Positions 41,931-51,685 of a stretch of DNA of 64,000 nucleotides are shown here, in pieces. A program made the position numbers and the translations under genes. Source of the stretch: Candidatus Tectomicrobia bacterium. Its GTDB lineage: Bacteria > UBA8248. The notes under the pieces are model-generated. The model saw only the letters and a list, made by a program, of their open reading frames with translations, was not told where the DNA came from and did no database searches. Position 1 is the first letter of the stretch. Every line of letters begins with the position of its first letter. The DNA lies in assembly GCA_016192135.1 (NCBI GenBank), contig JACPUR010000038.1:124001-188000 (forward strand), given 5' to 3'.

Positions 41931-43679
41931 ATGGCGACCGAGACGATTACCCGATACGCCGAGATGGAAAAGCCGGGCCGGTGGAGATCCCTCCTCACAC
42001 AGGAGACCCTCGTCACCACGATTGCGAGCCTGGTCGTCGGCGCCGCCGTCATCCTCCCGCTGGGCGCGCTCGTTCTGAACAGCTTCCGCGTGCTGGACGA
42101 CTCCGGCTTCGGGACGGCCTGGGGGCTGGACAACTACCAGGCTCTCTTCCATGACCGGATTATCTTCAAGGCCTTTCTCAACACCATCTACATTTGCGTC
42201 GGGACCACCATCCTCGCCACGTTCCTCGGCGTCTCGCTCGCCTGGATCAACGCCCGCACCAACTGCCCCTGGCGGGAAAAATTCGAGCCCTTCAACCTCA
42301 TTCCCTTCTTCTTGAGCCCCTTCGTGGGCGCGATTGCCTGGCACAACCTCGCCTCGCCCAGGGTGGGCCTGCTCAACGCCTGGGCGCGCGAGTACCTGGG
42401 CGTCCAGGGATACCTCCTCAACGTGAACAACCTGTACGGCATCATGTGGGTGACGGGCATTTTCTTCACCCCCCTCGTCTATCTTTTCGTCGTCGGCTCC
42501 CTGCGGCGGATGGACCCCTCCCTCGAGGACAGCGCCCGCACCACCGGCGCCGGTCTGCTCCGCACCAGCCTCACCGTCACCCTTCCCCTCGTGACGCCCG
42601 GCATCCTGTCCGGAGCCATCATCGTCTTCGTGACCACCGCGGGCGAGTTCGGGGTGCCTTTCAAGCTGGGCGCCCCCTTCGGATGGGAAACCCTCACCAC
42701 CCAGATATTCACCCGGGCCGTGGGTGACGACGCCAATCACTACCTGGGCGCCTCGATGAGCATGATGCTCGGCGCCATCACGGCCTTCTTCATCTGGGTC
42801 CAGCGGCGGATCATCGCCCCCCGCGAGTACACCACCGTCACCGGCAAGGGCTTCCGCCCCAACACCATCGACCTGGGGAAATGGAAGTGGGCGGCTTTCG
42901 GCTACAACTTCCTCTACATCCTCATCGCGGTGCTCCTCCCGCTCGCCTGCCTGTTCGCCGTCAGCCTCCACGGGGTGTGGGAAGGGCGGATCATCTGGGA
43001 CGAATTCAACCTCAACAACTACCGGCGCGTGCTCTTCTTCTGGTCGCCGGACCGCATCGTCGCGGCCACGAACGGCGTGTTCAACAGCCTCTTCCTCGCC
43101 TTGCTCGGGGCGACCATCGCCATGATCCTCTCCCTCGTCGTGAGCTACGCGGTCCACCGCACGAAGGGGCGGGGAACCTCCCTCCTCGATTTCCTGTGCG
43201 TCATCCCCATCGGCTTCCCCGGGATCGTCCTGGCCATGGGCGTGCTGGTCACCTACATCCGCACGCCCATCTACGCCACGATCTGGATTCTCCTGCTGGC
43301 CTATATCACCCGGTACTTTCCTTACGGCCAGCGGAACATCTCCGCCGTGATGCTGGCGGTCTCGGAGGAGCTCGACCAGAGCTCCCGCATGGCCGGGGCC
43401 TCCTGGCTGACCACGCTCAAGCGAATCACGATTCCCCTTTTGAAACCGGGCATTTTCGCGGGGTGGATTCTCCTCTTCGTCATCTTTTTGCGCGAGCTTC
43501 CTATTTCGATTATCCTGTACACACGAGGAACCGAGACGCTTTCGGTGGGGGTCTATTACCTCACCACGTACGAGAACGAGCCGCTGACCACGGCCCTGTC
43601 GGTGGCCCAAAGCGTTGTGCTGCTCTTGTGCATTTATCTTTTCCGCAGATTGGCGGGCAAGGAAGCGCTCGCCGCTTGA
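41931..43679 (+). CDS. ABC transporter permease, fused two-domain FbpB/ThiP type
   Basis: 582 residues, about 12 transmembrane helices in two homologous halves. The first half has the EAA-type loop EDSARTTGAGLLRTSLTVTLPLVTPGI at about 200; the second has EELDQSSRMAGASWLTTLKRITIPLLKPGIF at about 480. Such a fused permease replaces a heterodimer and contacts two ATPase subunits. It lies 81 bp after the binding-protein gene with the hairpin between, and 21 bp before the first ATPase gene. ATG 41931. Confidence 0.9.
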   Translation: MATETITRYAEMEKPGRWRSLLTQETLVTTIASLVVGAAVILPLGALVLNSFRVLDDSGFGTAWGLDNYQALFHDRIIFKAFLNTIYICVGTTILATFLGVSLAWINARTNCPWREKFEPFNLIPFFLSPFVGAIAWHNLASPRVGLLNAWAREYLGVQGYLLNVNNLYGIMWVTGIFFTPLVYLFVVGSLRRMDPSLEDSARTTGAGLLRTSLTVTLPLVTPGILSGAIIVFVTTAGEFGVPFKLGAPFGWETLTTQIFTRAVGDDANHYLGASMSMMLGAITAFFIWVQRRIIAPREYTTVTGKGFRPNTIDLGKWKWAAFGYNFLYILIAVLLPLACLFAVSLHGVWEGRIIWDEFNLNNYRRVLFFWSPDRIVAATNGVFNSLFLALLGATIAMILSLVVSYAVHRTKGRGTSLLDFLCVIPIGFPGIVLAMGVLVTYIRTPIYATIWILLLAYITRYFPYGQRNISAVMLAVSEELDQSSRMAGASWLTTLKRITIPLLKPGIFAGWILLFVIFLRELPISIILYTRGTETLSVGVYYLTTYENEPLTTALSVAQSVVLLLCIYLFRRLAGKEALAA

Positions 43680-43700
43680 GAGCCGGGGATTCCAGGGGAA

Positions 43701-44816
43701 ATGGGCGAGAATGGAGTGAAGGGCGGCAACTATCTCGAAGTGCAAGGGCTGGTTAAGTACTTCGGCAACGATCGGGCGGTCGACGGCATCTCCTTCGGCG
43801 TCCCCAAGGGAAAGTTCCTGACCCTCCTGGGGCCCTCCGGCTGCGGGAAGACCACCACCCTCATGTGCATCGCCGGGCTCCACAAGCCCGACGCCGGCGA
43901 GATCGAGGTCGGCGGCACGATCTTCACCTCCGTCTCCCGGCGCGCCTATCTCCCCCCCGAGAAGCGCGACATCGGCATGGTCTTCCAGAGCTACGCCATC
44001 TGGCCCCACATGACCGTGAACCAGAACGTGGCCTACCCCCTCGAAATCCGGAAGATGAACCGCTCCGAGATCGACGACCGTGTGGCCGATGCCCTCCGCC
44101 TGGTCGGCCTCTCGGACATGGCCTCGAAGCTCGCGACGAACCTCTCCGGCGGGCAGCAGCAGCGCGCCGCCCTGGCCCGGGCCATCGTCTTCCGGCCCCG
44201 CCTCCTGCTCTTCGACGAGCCCCTGAGCAACCTCGACCTCAAGCTCCGCGAGCAGATGCGGATCGAGCTCAAGCGCATCCAGAGCGAGGTCGGGATCACC
44301 TCGGTCTACGTGACCCACGACCAGTCCGAGGCCCTGGTCATGAGCGACGAGATCATCGTCATGAGCAAGGGCGTCATCCAGCAGACGGGGGGCCCCCACG
44401 CCATCTACGCCCGTCCCCTCAACCGCTTCGTCAGCAACTTCATCGGCGTGGCCAACCTCCTGGAGGGCCGCATCGTCCGCGCCTTCGGCTCCGGCCGCGG
44501 GGAGATCGAGGTGGCCCAGGGGAGCGAGAAGGTCCGCCTCCCGTGCCTGCTCGCGGACGGCGTCGGCGAGGGCGCCGAGGCCGTCCTCTCCGTCCGCCCC
44601 GAGAACGTGGACGCGCTCCGCGACGCCGAGGGCAAGGGCGGCGGCATCCGCGGCGAGGTCATCCAGACCATCTTCCTCGGCAACTGCCAGGACTGCCGGG
44701 TGCGGTGGGGGGATTTCGAGTGGAAGGTCCTCGCGCACTCACGGGAGCTCCTCCGCCCCGGCGACCGCGTGTATCTCCGCCTGGACCCCGAGCACACCCT
44801 AGCCGTCAGGCCCTGA
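43701..44816 (+). CDS. ABC transporter ATP-binding protein 1 (FbpC/PotA type)
   Basis: 371 residues. Walker A LLGPSGCGKTTTLMC, Q-loop MVFQSYAIWPHM, signature NLSGGQQQRAALARA, Walker B LLLFDEPLSNLD, H-loop VTHDQSEAL. The C-terminal about 120 residues form a TOBE regulatory domain (VANLLEGRIVRAFGSG...LSVRPENVDALRDAEGK). ATG 43701 after AGGGGAA. It is followed 12 bp later by a second, clearly paralogous ATPase. Confidence 0.92.
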   Translation: MGENGVKGGNYLEVQGLVKYFGNDRAVDGISFGVPKGKFLTLLGPSGCGKTTTLMCIAGLHKPDAGEIEVGGTIFTSVSRRAYLPPEKRDIGMVFQSYAIWPHMTVNQNVAYPLEIRKMNRSEIDDRVADALRLVGLSDMASKLATNLSGGQQQRAALARAIVFRPRLLLFDEPLSNLDLKLREQMRIELKRIQSEVGITSVYVTHDQSEALVMSDEIIVMSKGVIQQTGGPHAIYARPLNRFVSNFIGVANLLEGRIVRAFGSGRGEIEVAQGSEKVRLPCLLADGVGEGAEAVLSVRPENVDALRDAEGKGGGIRGEVIQTIFLGNCQDCRVRWGDFEWKVLAHSRELLRPGDRVYLRLDPEHTLAVRP

Positions 44817-44828
44817 CCGAGGTTCTTC

Positions 44829-45922
<1,094 letters not shown>

Positions 45923-45923
<1 letters not shown>

Positions 45924-46957
45924 TGGCGGCCACCTGCACCTTCCTCGCGGGAGGGGACGTCGCCCTCAACCGGGCGAAGGGCAAGGGCGCCTTCGGGGAA
46001 ATCGGACCCATCTTCCGCCGGGCCGGAGCCGCCTTCGCCAACCTCGAATGCCCCCTCTCCCGCCGGGGGCGCGGCGCTCCCGACAAGATCCTGCTCCGGG
46101 GGGCGCCCGAGATGGACGAAGCCCTCCTCGATGCCGGCTTCTCCCTCCTCTCCTTCGCCAACAACCACGCCATGGACTACGGCGAGGACGCCTTTTTCGA
46201 CACCCTCGACCTCCTGAAGCGGCGCGGCCTCCCCTTCGCCGGGGCCGGGAAGAATCTTGCCCAGGCTCGAAGGCCCGCCCTCATCGAGCGCAAGGGGCTG
46301 CGCATCGGCTTCCTGGCCTTCTCCTCGATCCTCCCTTACGGATGCGCCGCCGGGCCCTCGAAGCCCGGCGTGAACCGCCTGCGGGCCCTCACCGCCTACC
46401 GCCCCCGCATGAACCCCGCCGAGTACCCCGGCGCCCCGGCCGAGATTCACACCTGGACGGTGCCGGAGGACCTCCGGGAGATGGAGCGGGCGGTCTCGGC
46501 CCTGCGCCGGAAGGTGGACGTCCTCATCGTCAACCACCACTGGGGGACGAGCATGACCCACGAGACGCGGGCCTTTCAGCGCGAGATCGCCCACGCGACC
46601 GTCGAGGCCGGGGCGGACCTCGTCCTGGGCGGGCATCCCCACGTCCTCCAGGGGATCGAGCTCTACAAGCGGAAGCCCATCGTGTACAGCATGGGGAACC
46701 TCCTCTTCGACTTCAAGGTTCCCTTCTTCACCGCCGCCACCCGCCAGACCTTCCTCTTCGGCTGCACCCTCGGCCGGCGGGAGGTGCGCGACCCCCATCT
46801 CATCCCCTGCCAGGCGGGCGTCTTCGCCCCGCCCCGCCTGCTTCCCCCCTCGGGCCCGAAGGGCCGGGAGATCGTCCGGCTCGTGGAGCGCCTGTGCGAG
46901 CCCCTCGGCACCCGGCTCGAGGTCCGGGGCGGCCGGGCGAGGGTCCGCCCGGCCTGA
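45923..46957 (+). CDS. CapA-family metallophosphatase-like protein
   Basis: 344 residues, with the PGA_cap/CapA metal-site motifs in order: FLAGGDVALNR, ANLECPLS, SFANNHAMDYGEDA, VNHHWGTSM, and LGGHPHVLQGIELYKRKPIVYSMGN. CapA proteins take part in poly-gamma-glutamate or capsule export; many homologues are plain metallophosphoesterases. No signal peptide is visible, so it may be cytoplasmic. It is translationally coupled to ATPase 2 (TGATG), a link to a transport operon that is not usual for CapA. GTG 45920 is an alternative start. Confidence 0.85.
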
Positions 46958-46975
46958 ACGGAAATTTTCCGCCTC

Positions 46976-47070
46976 GAATATCGGGGAATATCGGGAAAAG
47001 CGGGAATATTGGCTTGCCTCCGAGAACGTCCGCGGATTTTTTGGGCTGGAATATCGTGAAATATCGTGAA
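46976..47070. repeat. 10-bp GAATATCGKG repeats (start of gap 46958-47560)
   Basis: GAATATCGGG occurs twice in tandem (46976-46995) and ATATCGTGAA twice (47051-47070), again with a 10-bp period. Between them are a T-run and GC-rich sequence. Adjacent to the TTCAGG array at 47112, so this 600-bp gene-free gap holds two 10-bp-phased repeat types. Confidence 0.65.
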
Positions 47071-47111
47071 CAGCCGGTGGAGCCACCCCCGGCCCCAGGG
47101 GCTCCGCCCCT

Positions 47112-47181
47112 CCTCGCGCGCGCGTAAAAAATAAGCCTGAATATCCCTGAATAAGCCTGAACATCCCTGAATATCCCTGAA
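47112..47181. repeat. 10-bp tandem repeat (TTCAGG units), inverted copy 2
   Basis: CCTCGCGCGCGCGTAAAAA, then ATAAGCCTGA, ATATCCCTGA, ATAAGCCTGA, ACATCCCTGA and ATATCCCTGA, 10 bp each. This is the reverse complement of the layout at 24181-24264, including the CG-run and the A/T-run. Five units here against six there. Confidence 0.85.
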
Positions 47182-47443
47182 ACCTCCCGTCTCATCCCCG
47201 CGTCTCAAATTCAACGGCAAACGCCCCCGCCCCTGCATGGAGGCGCGGCCCGCCCGGAGGCCAATGTAATGCCGGGGAGAGAAAAGCCGGTTACAGCAAT
47301 TTCCGCCAATTTCGCGCACGTTCGTGATCGGGAAGGTTTTTTTCCGCAAGCGCGATTCGGCGGGAGGGCGGCGCTGATTCCAAGATAGGGCATCCCGGCG
47401 CCGACGGCCAATCGGAAAGTATGGAACGGTTCGACGATGCTGC

Positions 47444-47523
47444 TGTCATTCCGAGCGAAGCGAGGAATCTTCGTCAGTGGCAATACAAGTAGATTCCTCG
47501 CGCCTCCGGCGCTCGGAATGACA
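47444..47523. repeat. Dispersed GTCATTCCGAGCG palindromic repeat, copy 3
   Basis: TGTCATTCCGAGCGAAGCGA to CGCTCGGAATGACA, the most symmetrical copy: 14-bp perfect inverted ends around AGGAATCT / AGATTCCT arms. It closes the gene-free gap 46958-47560. Confidence 0.85.
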
Positions 47524-47560
47524 TCCCCTCACCGACTACAAAGATGACCCACCACGACAA

Positions 47561-47920
47561 TCAGCTCGCCTTCCCCTCGGCGTCCCGGACCGGCCCCTTG
47601 ATGATGATGGCGGTCATCTTGCCGCCCACGGCGGCCGTCTTGTGCTCGACACCTCCGGGGATGTAGGCCACCTTGCCGGGCTCGAGGGGAATCCGCTCCC
47701 CCTTCGTCTCGGTGTAGCCCTTGCCCGAGAGCACCCAGATGACCTCCTCCTGCCCCGGGTGGCTGTGGGGCTCGTGGGGGGTCGAGGGGTCGTACTCGGT
47801 CACGCCCACGCGCACGTGCTCGGCGCCGTTCGAGCTGGGGCCGACCAGAATCTTGCTCCGGCCCCACCCCACCGCCTTGAAGGGGATTTTCTCGACCTCG
47901 AAGACTTCCTTCCTGGGCAT
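47561..47920 (-). CDS. Small cupin-domain protein
   Basis: 119 residues, one cupin_2 barrel. Metal site: HEPHSHPGQEEVIWVLSGKG (two His and a Glu) and GGVEHKTAAVG (third His). Start MPRKEVFEVEKIPFKAVGWG at ATG 47920 with GGAG six bases upstream. Single-domain cupins of this type are often sugar isomerases, ectoine-like enzymes or regulators; no substrate can be named. It shares the fold, but not obvious close homology, with the bicupin at 20503-21231. Confidence 0.82.
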   Translation of the reverse strand: MPRKEVFEVEKIPFKAVGWGRSKILVGPSSNGAEHVRVGVTEYDPSTPHEPHSHPGQEEVIWVLSGKGYTETKGERIPLEPGKVAYIPGGVEHKTAAVGGKMTAIIIKGPVRDAEGKAS

Positions 47921-48002
47921 TTGGATCTCCGTAAGGCAATGGGACGCCGATCCATCATCTGAACTGATTTTGCACATGCTCCACGACCGAGGTCTTCGCA
48001 TT

Positions 48003-48208
48003 GGAATTTCCCCCTCCCTCCGGGAGGGGGCAGGGGGAGGGAGAACTTGCAGGGCCGTGCCCCCCCACCCTACCCTCCCCCGGAGGGGGAGGGAAAAGCA
48101 GGCGTCCCAAACCCTCCCTCACCCCGGCCTTCTCCCAAAGAGAGAGGGCGAATCTGCCGCTATCACCCATTGACCGAACAGGGACGAACACGAGGTTCGC
48201 CCCTACAG
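48003..48208. repeat. Run of CCCTCCC/GGGAGAGGG hairpins and a TAGGGGC half element (gap 47921-48249)
   Basis: Several hairpins in a row (CCCCCTCCCTCCGGGAGGGG near 48010, CCCTCCCCCGGAGGGGGAGG near 48070, CTTCTCCCAAAGAGAGAGGG near 48130), then a TAGGGGC-type right half (GGGACGAACACGAGGTTCGC, CCCTACAG). No gene is seen. Confidence 0.7.
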
Positions 48209-48249
48209 CGGCCATTCCGCTGCCCTCCGGCCGCCGCCGATTCCCCCCC

Positions 48250-49302
48250 CTACACCCTCACCTTCTTCCGCACCGCCTCCCCGACAGCCCGGGTGTTGAG
48301 CTTCCCGCCCAGGTCCCCGGTGCGCTCGCCCGCCGCGATGGCCTCCTCGACGGCCCGGCGGATGGCCTCGCCTCCCTTCAGGCAGCCCAGGTGGTCCAGC
48401 ATGAGGGCCCCGGTCAGGATGGCCGCCATGGGGTTGGCGATGCCCCGCCCGGCGATGTCGGGGGCGGTGCCGTGGACGGGCTCGAAGAAGCAGGTGGTTT
48501 CCAGGTTCAGGTTGGCCGAGGGGGCGAGGCCGAGCCCCCCCACCAGGCCCGAGGTGATGTCGCTCAGGATGTCGCCGTACATGTTGTTCGTCACCATCAC
48601 GTCGAAGTGCCCGGGGTGCTGGATAAGCTCCATGGCCACGGCGTCGATGTGCTTGGCCTCGGACTCCACTCCGGGGAAATCCGCCCGCACCTCCTCGAAC
48701 ACCCGGCGCCAGATGCCCCCGGCGTAGCGCAGGCCGCTGGCTTTATCCGCCATGGTCACTTTCTTCCGGTTGTGGCGCTGGGCGAAGACGAAGGCCGAGC
48801 GGATGACCCGCTCCACCCCCTTGTAGGTGTGGATCTCCTCCTGGAGGGCCACCTCGTCCTTGGTGCCCTGCTTGAAGAAGCCGCCCACGTTCACGAAGAG
48901 GCCCTCGGTGTTCTCCCGGAAAACGACGTGGTCGATGTCCCCCGCCTTCTTGCCCTTCAGCGGGCTCAGGTCCTCGTGGTAGAGGCGGCAGGGGCGGATG
49001 TTGGCGTAGAGGTCGAGCCCGAAGCGGATTCCCAGGAGGATGTGCTCCTGCACGACGGGCCCCTTGACCTTGGGGTGCCCTCCGACCGCGCCGTGCAGGA
49101 TGGCGTCGAACTTCTTGAGGGTCTCGCAGCCGTCCTCGGGCATGGCCCGCCCCTCGCGGAGGTAGCGCTCGCTCCCCCAGTCGAGCTGGGTGAACTCGAC
49201 CGGGAAGCCCGCGGCCTCCGCCGCCGCCTGGATGGTCTGCTCCGCCTCGGGGACCACCTCCTGCCCGATGCCGTCCCCCCGGATCACCGCGACCTTGGCC
49301 AT
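48250..49302 (-). CDS. Isocitrate/isopropylmalate dehydrogenase family oxidoreductase
   Basis: 350 residues: NAD(P)-dependent decarboxylating beta-hydroxyacid dehydrogenase. N-terminus VAVIRGDGIGQEVVPEA; substrate region FRENTEGLFVNVGGFF; family signature NNMYGDILSDITSGLVGGLGLAPSANL; nucleotide-site EPVHGTAPDIAGRGIANP. No SxxSN of true isocitrate dehydrogenase and no leuA/leuC/leuD beside it, so a tartrate/3-isopropylmalate/homoisocitrate-like role is open. ATG 49302 behind GGAGG. It lies next to, but divergent from, an Ldh-type oxidoreductase. Confidence 0.88.
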   Translation of the reverse strand: MAKVAVIRGDGIGQEVVPEAEQTIQAAAEAAGFPVEFTQLDWGSERYLREGRAMPEDGCETLKKFDAILHGAVGGHPKVKGPVVQEHILLGIRFGLDLYANIRPCRLYHEDLSPLKGKKAGDIDHVVFRENTEGLFVNVGGFFKQGTKDEVALQEEIHTYKGVERVIRSAFVFAQRHNRKKVTMADKASGLRYAGGIWRRVFEEVRADFPGVESEAKHIDAVAMELIQHPGHFDVMVTNNMYGDILSDITSGLVGGLGLAPSANLNLETTCFFEPVHGTAPDIAGRGIANPMAAILTGALMLDHLGCLKGGEAIRRAVEEAIAAGERTGDLGGKLNTRAVGEAVRKKVRV

Positions 49303-49453
49303 GCGGGAACGCTCCTCCCCCGTGCTGCCCCGGCGGGCCGCCCGCGCGCGGGAGGCGCCGTCCTCCGATTCGATGCCTCACCATATACCGGGACGCGCGC
49401 CCTCCGCCACGCGCGGGGGGGCTGCCGGATATTCTTCGCAGCGACAATTAAAA

Positions 49454-49546
49454 CGTAGGGGCGGCCCCCCCTCCCGAACCGGCAGGCCGGTTCGGGGACC
49501 CAAGGGATCGGCCGCCCAGGGCAGGCACGGGGGCCTGCCCCTACGG
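49454..49546. repeat. TAGGGGC-family element with the nested CCCGAACCGG palindrome (gap 49303-49673)
   Basis: Outer ends CGTAGGGGCGGCCCC and GGGGGCCTGCCCCTACG. Inside, at 49469-49501, lies the same CTCCCGAACCGGCAGGCCGG / TTCGGGGACCC palindrome found at 14120-14151, again at a hairpin loop. The rest of the 371-bp gap carries leaders of the divergent genes; no gene is seen. Confidence 0.75.
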
Positions 49547-49673
49547 GTTGTCATTCCGAACGGAGCTTCGCCCCTTTTCAGCGGTCCGGAATTCGCCTAT
49601 CTTTCCGGGATTCCGTCACCAGGCGGCAGGCAACCCCCTTTCATGCGGCACCCGCGCGAGGAGGCGATCCGCG

Positions 49674-50771
49674 ATGGTCGAAACCGGCCCTCTCCCCCCC
49701 GGCACCCTGCGCTTCCCCCCGGACGTGATCCACTCCTTCATCACCTCGGCCTTCCGGACGGTGGGGGTGCCCGAGGCGGACGCGCGCCTGGTGGCCGACG
49801 TCCTCGTCAGCGCCGACCTCCGGGGCATCCGCAGCCACGGGGCGGCCCGCATCAACTTCTTCCTCGTGCGGCTGGAGCGCGGCCTCATCAACAAGAACCC
49901 GCGGATGAAGCTTGAGTCCCACTCCGACACCACGGCCGTCCTCGACGCGGACAACGCCATCGGCATCATCGCCTCGAACCGGGCGATGGAGGAGGCCATG
50001 GCGCGCGCCGAGCGGCACGGCTCGGGCTTCGTCGCCGTGCGGAGCAGCAGCCACTTCGGCTTCGCGGGCCATTGGGCGAAGAAGGCGATGGACCGGGGCT
50101 ACATCGGCATCAGCATGAGCAACGGCGGCCGCCGCACCACCCCCACCTTCGGGGACGAGCCCCTCTTCGGCACCAACCCCATGAGCGTCGCCATCCCCGG
50201 CGGGCCGGGCGGCACGCCCTTCTACCTGGACATGGCCACCGCCGTGGTCGCCGCCGGGAAGGTGGAGACCGCCCTGCGCGAGGGCCGCCCCATCCCCAAG
50301 GGCTGGGTGCCCAGCTCCTACGGCCCCCCACGCCTGGACGAGCGGAGCATCCTCCTGCACGACGTGCCCTTCCTCCCCCTGGGCGGGGAGGACCCCGAGC
50401 TCGGCGGCCACAAGGGCTACGGCCTCTCGCTCATGGTGGAGCTCCTGTGCAGCCTCCTCTCCGGCTCGGACCTCGACGCCCGCATCGCCGGGGCCTCGGG
50501 CGAGGGCACGCCCTCCACGGGCCACTTCATGGGGGCCATCAAGATCTCGGGCTTCCGGGACCCCAAGGTCGTCTTCGCCCAGATGCAGAAGACCTTCGAG
50601 CGCATCCGCGCGTCCAAGAAGGCGGCCGGCCGCGACCGCATCTACATCCACGGCGAGCCCGAGGCCATCGCCGAGGAGGAGAACCGCCGCACCGGCGTCC
50701 CCATCACCCCGGCCATCATGGAGCAGCTGCGCAGGCTGAACGGCCGGCTGCGGCTGGGGTTCGAGCTGTAG
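49674..50771 (+). CDS. Ldh-family (malate/L-lactate/ureidoglycolate) oxidoreductase
   Basis: 365 residues of the COG2055 family, NAD(P)-dependent 2-hydroxyacid dehydrogenases with their own fold. Motifs: ADVLVSADLRGIRSHGAARI (catalytic His), VRSSSHFGFAGHWAKKAM, GISMSNGGRRTTPTFG, LFGTNPMSVAIPG, LGGHKGYGLSLMVELLC. The specific substrate is unknown. ATG 49674 (MVETGPLPPG) with GAGGAGG nine bases upstream; the open frame upstream is repeat DNA. Single gene. Confidence 0.88.
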   Translation: MVETGPLPPGTLRFPPDVIHSFITSAFRTVGVPEADARLVADVLVSADLRGIRSHGAARINFFLVRLERGLINKNPRMKLESHSDTTAVLDADNAIGIIASNRAMEEAMARAERHGSGFVAVRSSSHFGFAGHWAKKAMDRGYIGISMSNGGRRTTPTFGDEPLFGTNPMSVAIPGGPGGTPFYLDMATAVVAAGKVETALREGRPIPKGWVPSSYGPPRLDERSILLHDVPFLPLGGEDPELGGHKGYGLSLMVELLCSLLSGSDLDARIAGASGEGTPSTGHFMGAIKISGFRDPKVVFAQMQKTFERIRASKKAAGRDRIYIHGEPEAIAEEENRRTGVPITPAIMEQLRRLNGRLRLGFEL

Positions 50772-50826
50772 GGGGAGAGGCGGATTCAGTTGCCGTTTAG
50801 CCGAATGAAGCCATGATAGGTTTGGA

Positions 50827-50914
50827 TGTCATCCTGAGCAAAGCGAAGGATCTCGGTGTGCAGGTTCGATCGGACAAACCGAGATTCTTCGCGCCTTCGG
50901 CGCTCAGAATGACA
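50827..50914. repeat. Dispersed GTCATTCCGAGCG palindromic repeat, copy 4
   Basis: TGTCATCCTGAGCAAAGCGA to GGCGCTCAGAATGACA with inner arms GATCTCGGT / ACCGAGATTC: an 88-bp near-perfect hairpin between the Ldh gene and the end of the ccm operon. Confidence 0.85.
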
Positions 50915-50999
50915 GGCGGGGGCGCCTCTCCCCAAGGGCCGTGGAAGACATCGTCGCGGCGGGACTTCAAGCACGGCAAAACCTGTGGGGTCTGCTATT

Positions 51000-51683
51000 T
51001 CAGGGCTTTGCCTGCGAGGCCTTCGGCGCGGCCTGGGCCGGGCCGCCCGCCGGGGCGTTGCGGAGCATCTGCTCGACGAAGGAGATGACCTCGGGGCTGT
51101 CCCACTTGCGGGCCCCGATGATCTTCTCCACGAGCCGCCCCTGGGGGTCCACGAAGAAGCTCTCGGGCACCCCGGTGGTGCGGTAGAGCTTCTTGATCTG
51201 GCCCCGGGGATCGAGGGGGATCGGGAAGGTCAGCTTGAAGCGCTCCACGAACTTCTGCACGGCGTCGGCCCCGAGGGCGTCGATGCTCACCCCGAGGATC
51301 TCGAAGGGCTGGCCCTTCTCCTTCATCCGGAGGTAGAGGTTCTGGAGCGAGGGCAGCTCGTCGATGCAGGGCGGGCACCAGGTGGCCCAGATGTTCACCA
51401 GCACCACCTTCCCCCTGTAGTCGGCCAGGGAGATGGCGCCGCCGCCGAGGGCGGGGAAGGTGAACTCCGGGGCGGGCGCCCCGAGGGCGACGATGGGCCC
51501 CTCGTCCTTCTTCTCGGGGGGCTTGTTGAGCCACCCGTACAGGCCCCAGAGGAAGGTCGCCAGGATGGGCGCCAGGATGAAGGCCAGGGCCATCCGCTTG
51601 GCGCGCCGCTCGCCGGCGGCGCTTCCCGCCTTCTCCCGGCCCTCCGTCTCCCCGGGCTTTTCCGCCGTCTTCAGCCGCTCCAT
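51000..51683 (-). CDS. TlpA/ResA-like membrane-anchored thioredoxin, copy 1
   Basis: 227 residues: one N-terminal membrane helix (about 31-50, RMALAFILAPILATFLWGLYG) and a periplasmic TlpA-type thioredoxin domain with active site WATWCPPCIDELPSLQ (C103, C106), VSIDALGADAVQKFVE and the cis-Pro region TTGVPESFFVDPQGR. It would keep apocytochrome haem-binding Cys reduced, the CcmG role. ATG 51683 with GGAGAGGG. Last gene of the ccm operon, two bases after its paralogue. Confidence 0.88.
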   Translation of the reverse strand: MERLKTAEKPGETEGREKAGSAAGERRAKRMALAFILAPILATFLWGLYGWLNKPPEKKDEGPIVALGAPAPEFTFPALGGGAISLADYRGKVVLVNIWATWCPPCIDELPSLQNLYLRMKEKGQPFEILGVSIDALGADAVQKFVERFKLTFPIPLDPRGQIKKLYRTTGVPESFFVDPQGRLVEKIIGARKWDSPEVISFVEQMLRNAPAGGPAQAAPKASQAKP

Positions 51684-51685
51684 CG

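Noticed and set aside
40722-44738. A 1338-codon open frame antisense to the ABC importer genes, and many other long antisense frames
   Set aside because: GC-rich third positions keep antisense frames open. The translations are low-complexity (His/Gly/Asp/Leu-rich), show no domain and run through real genes with clear families on the other strand.
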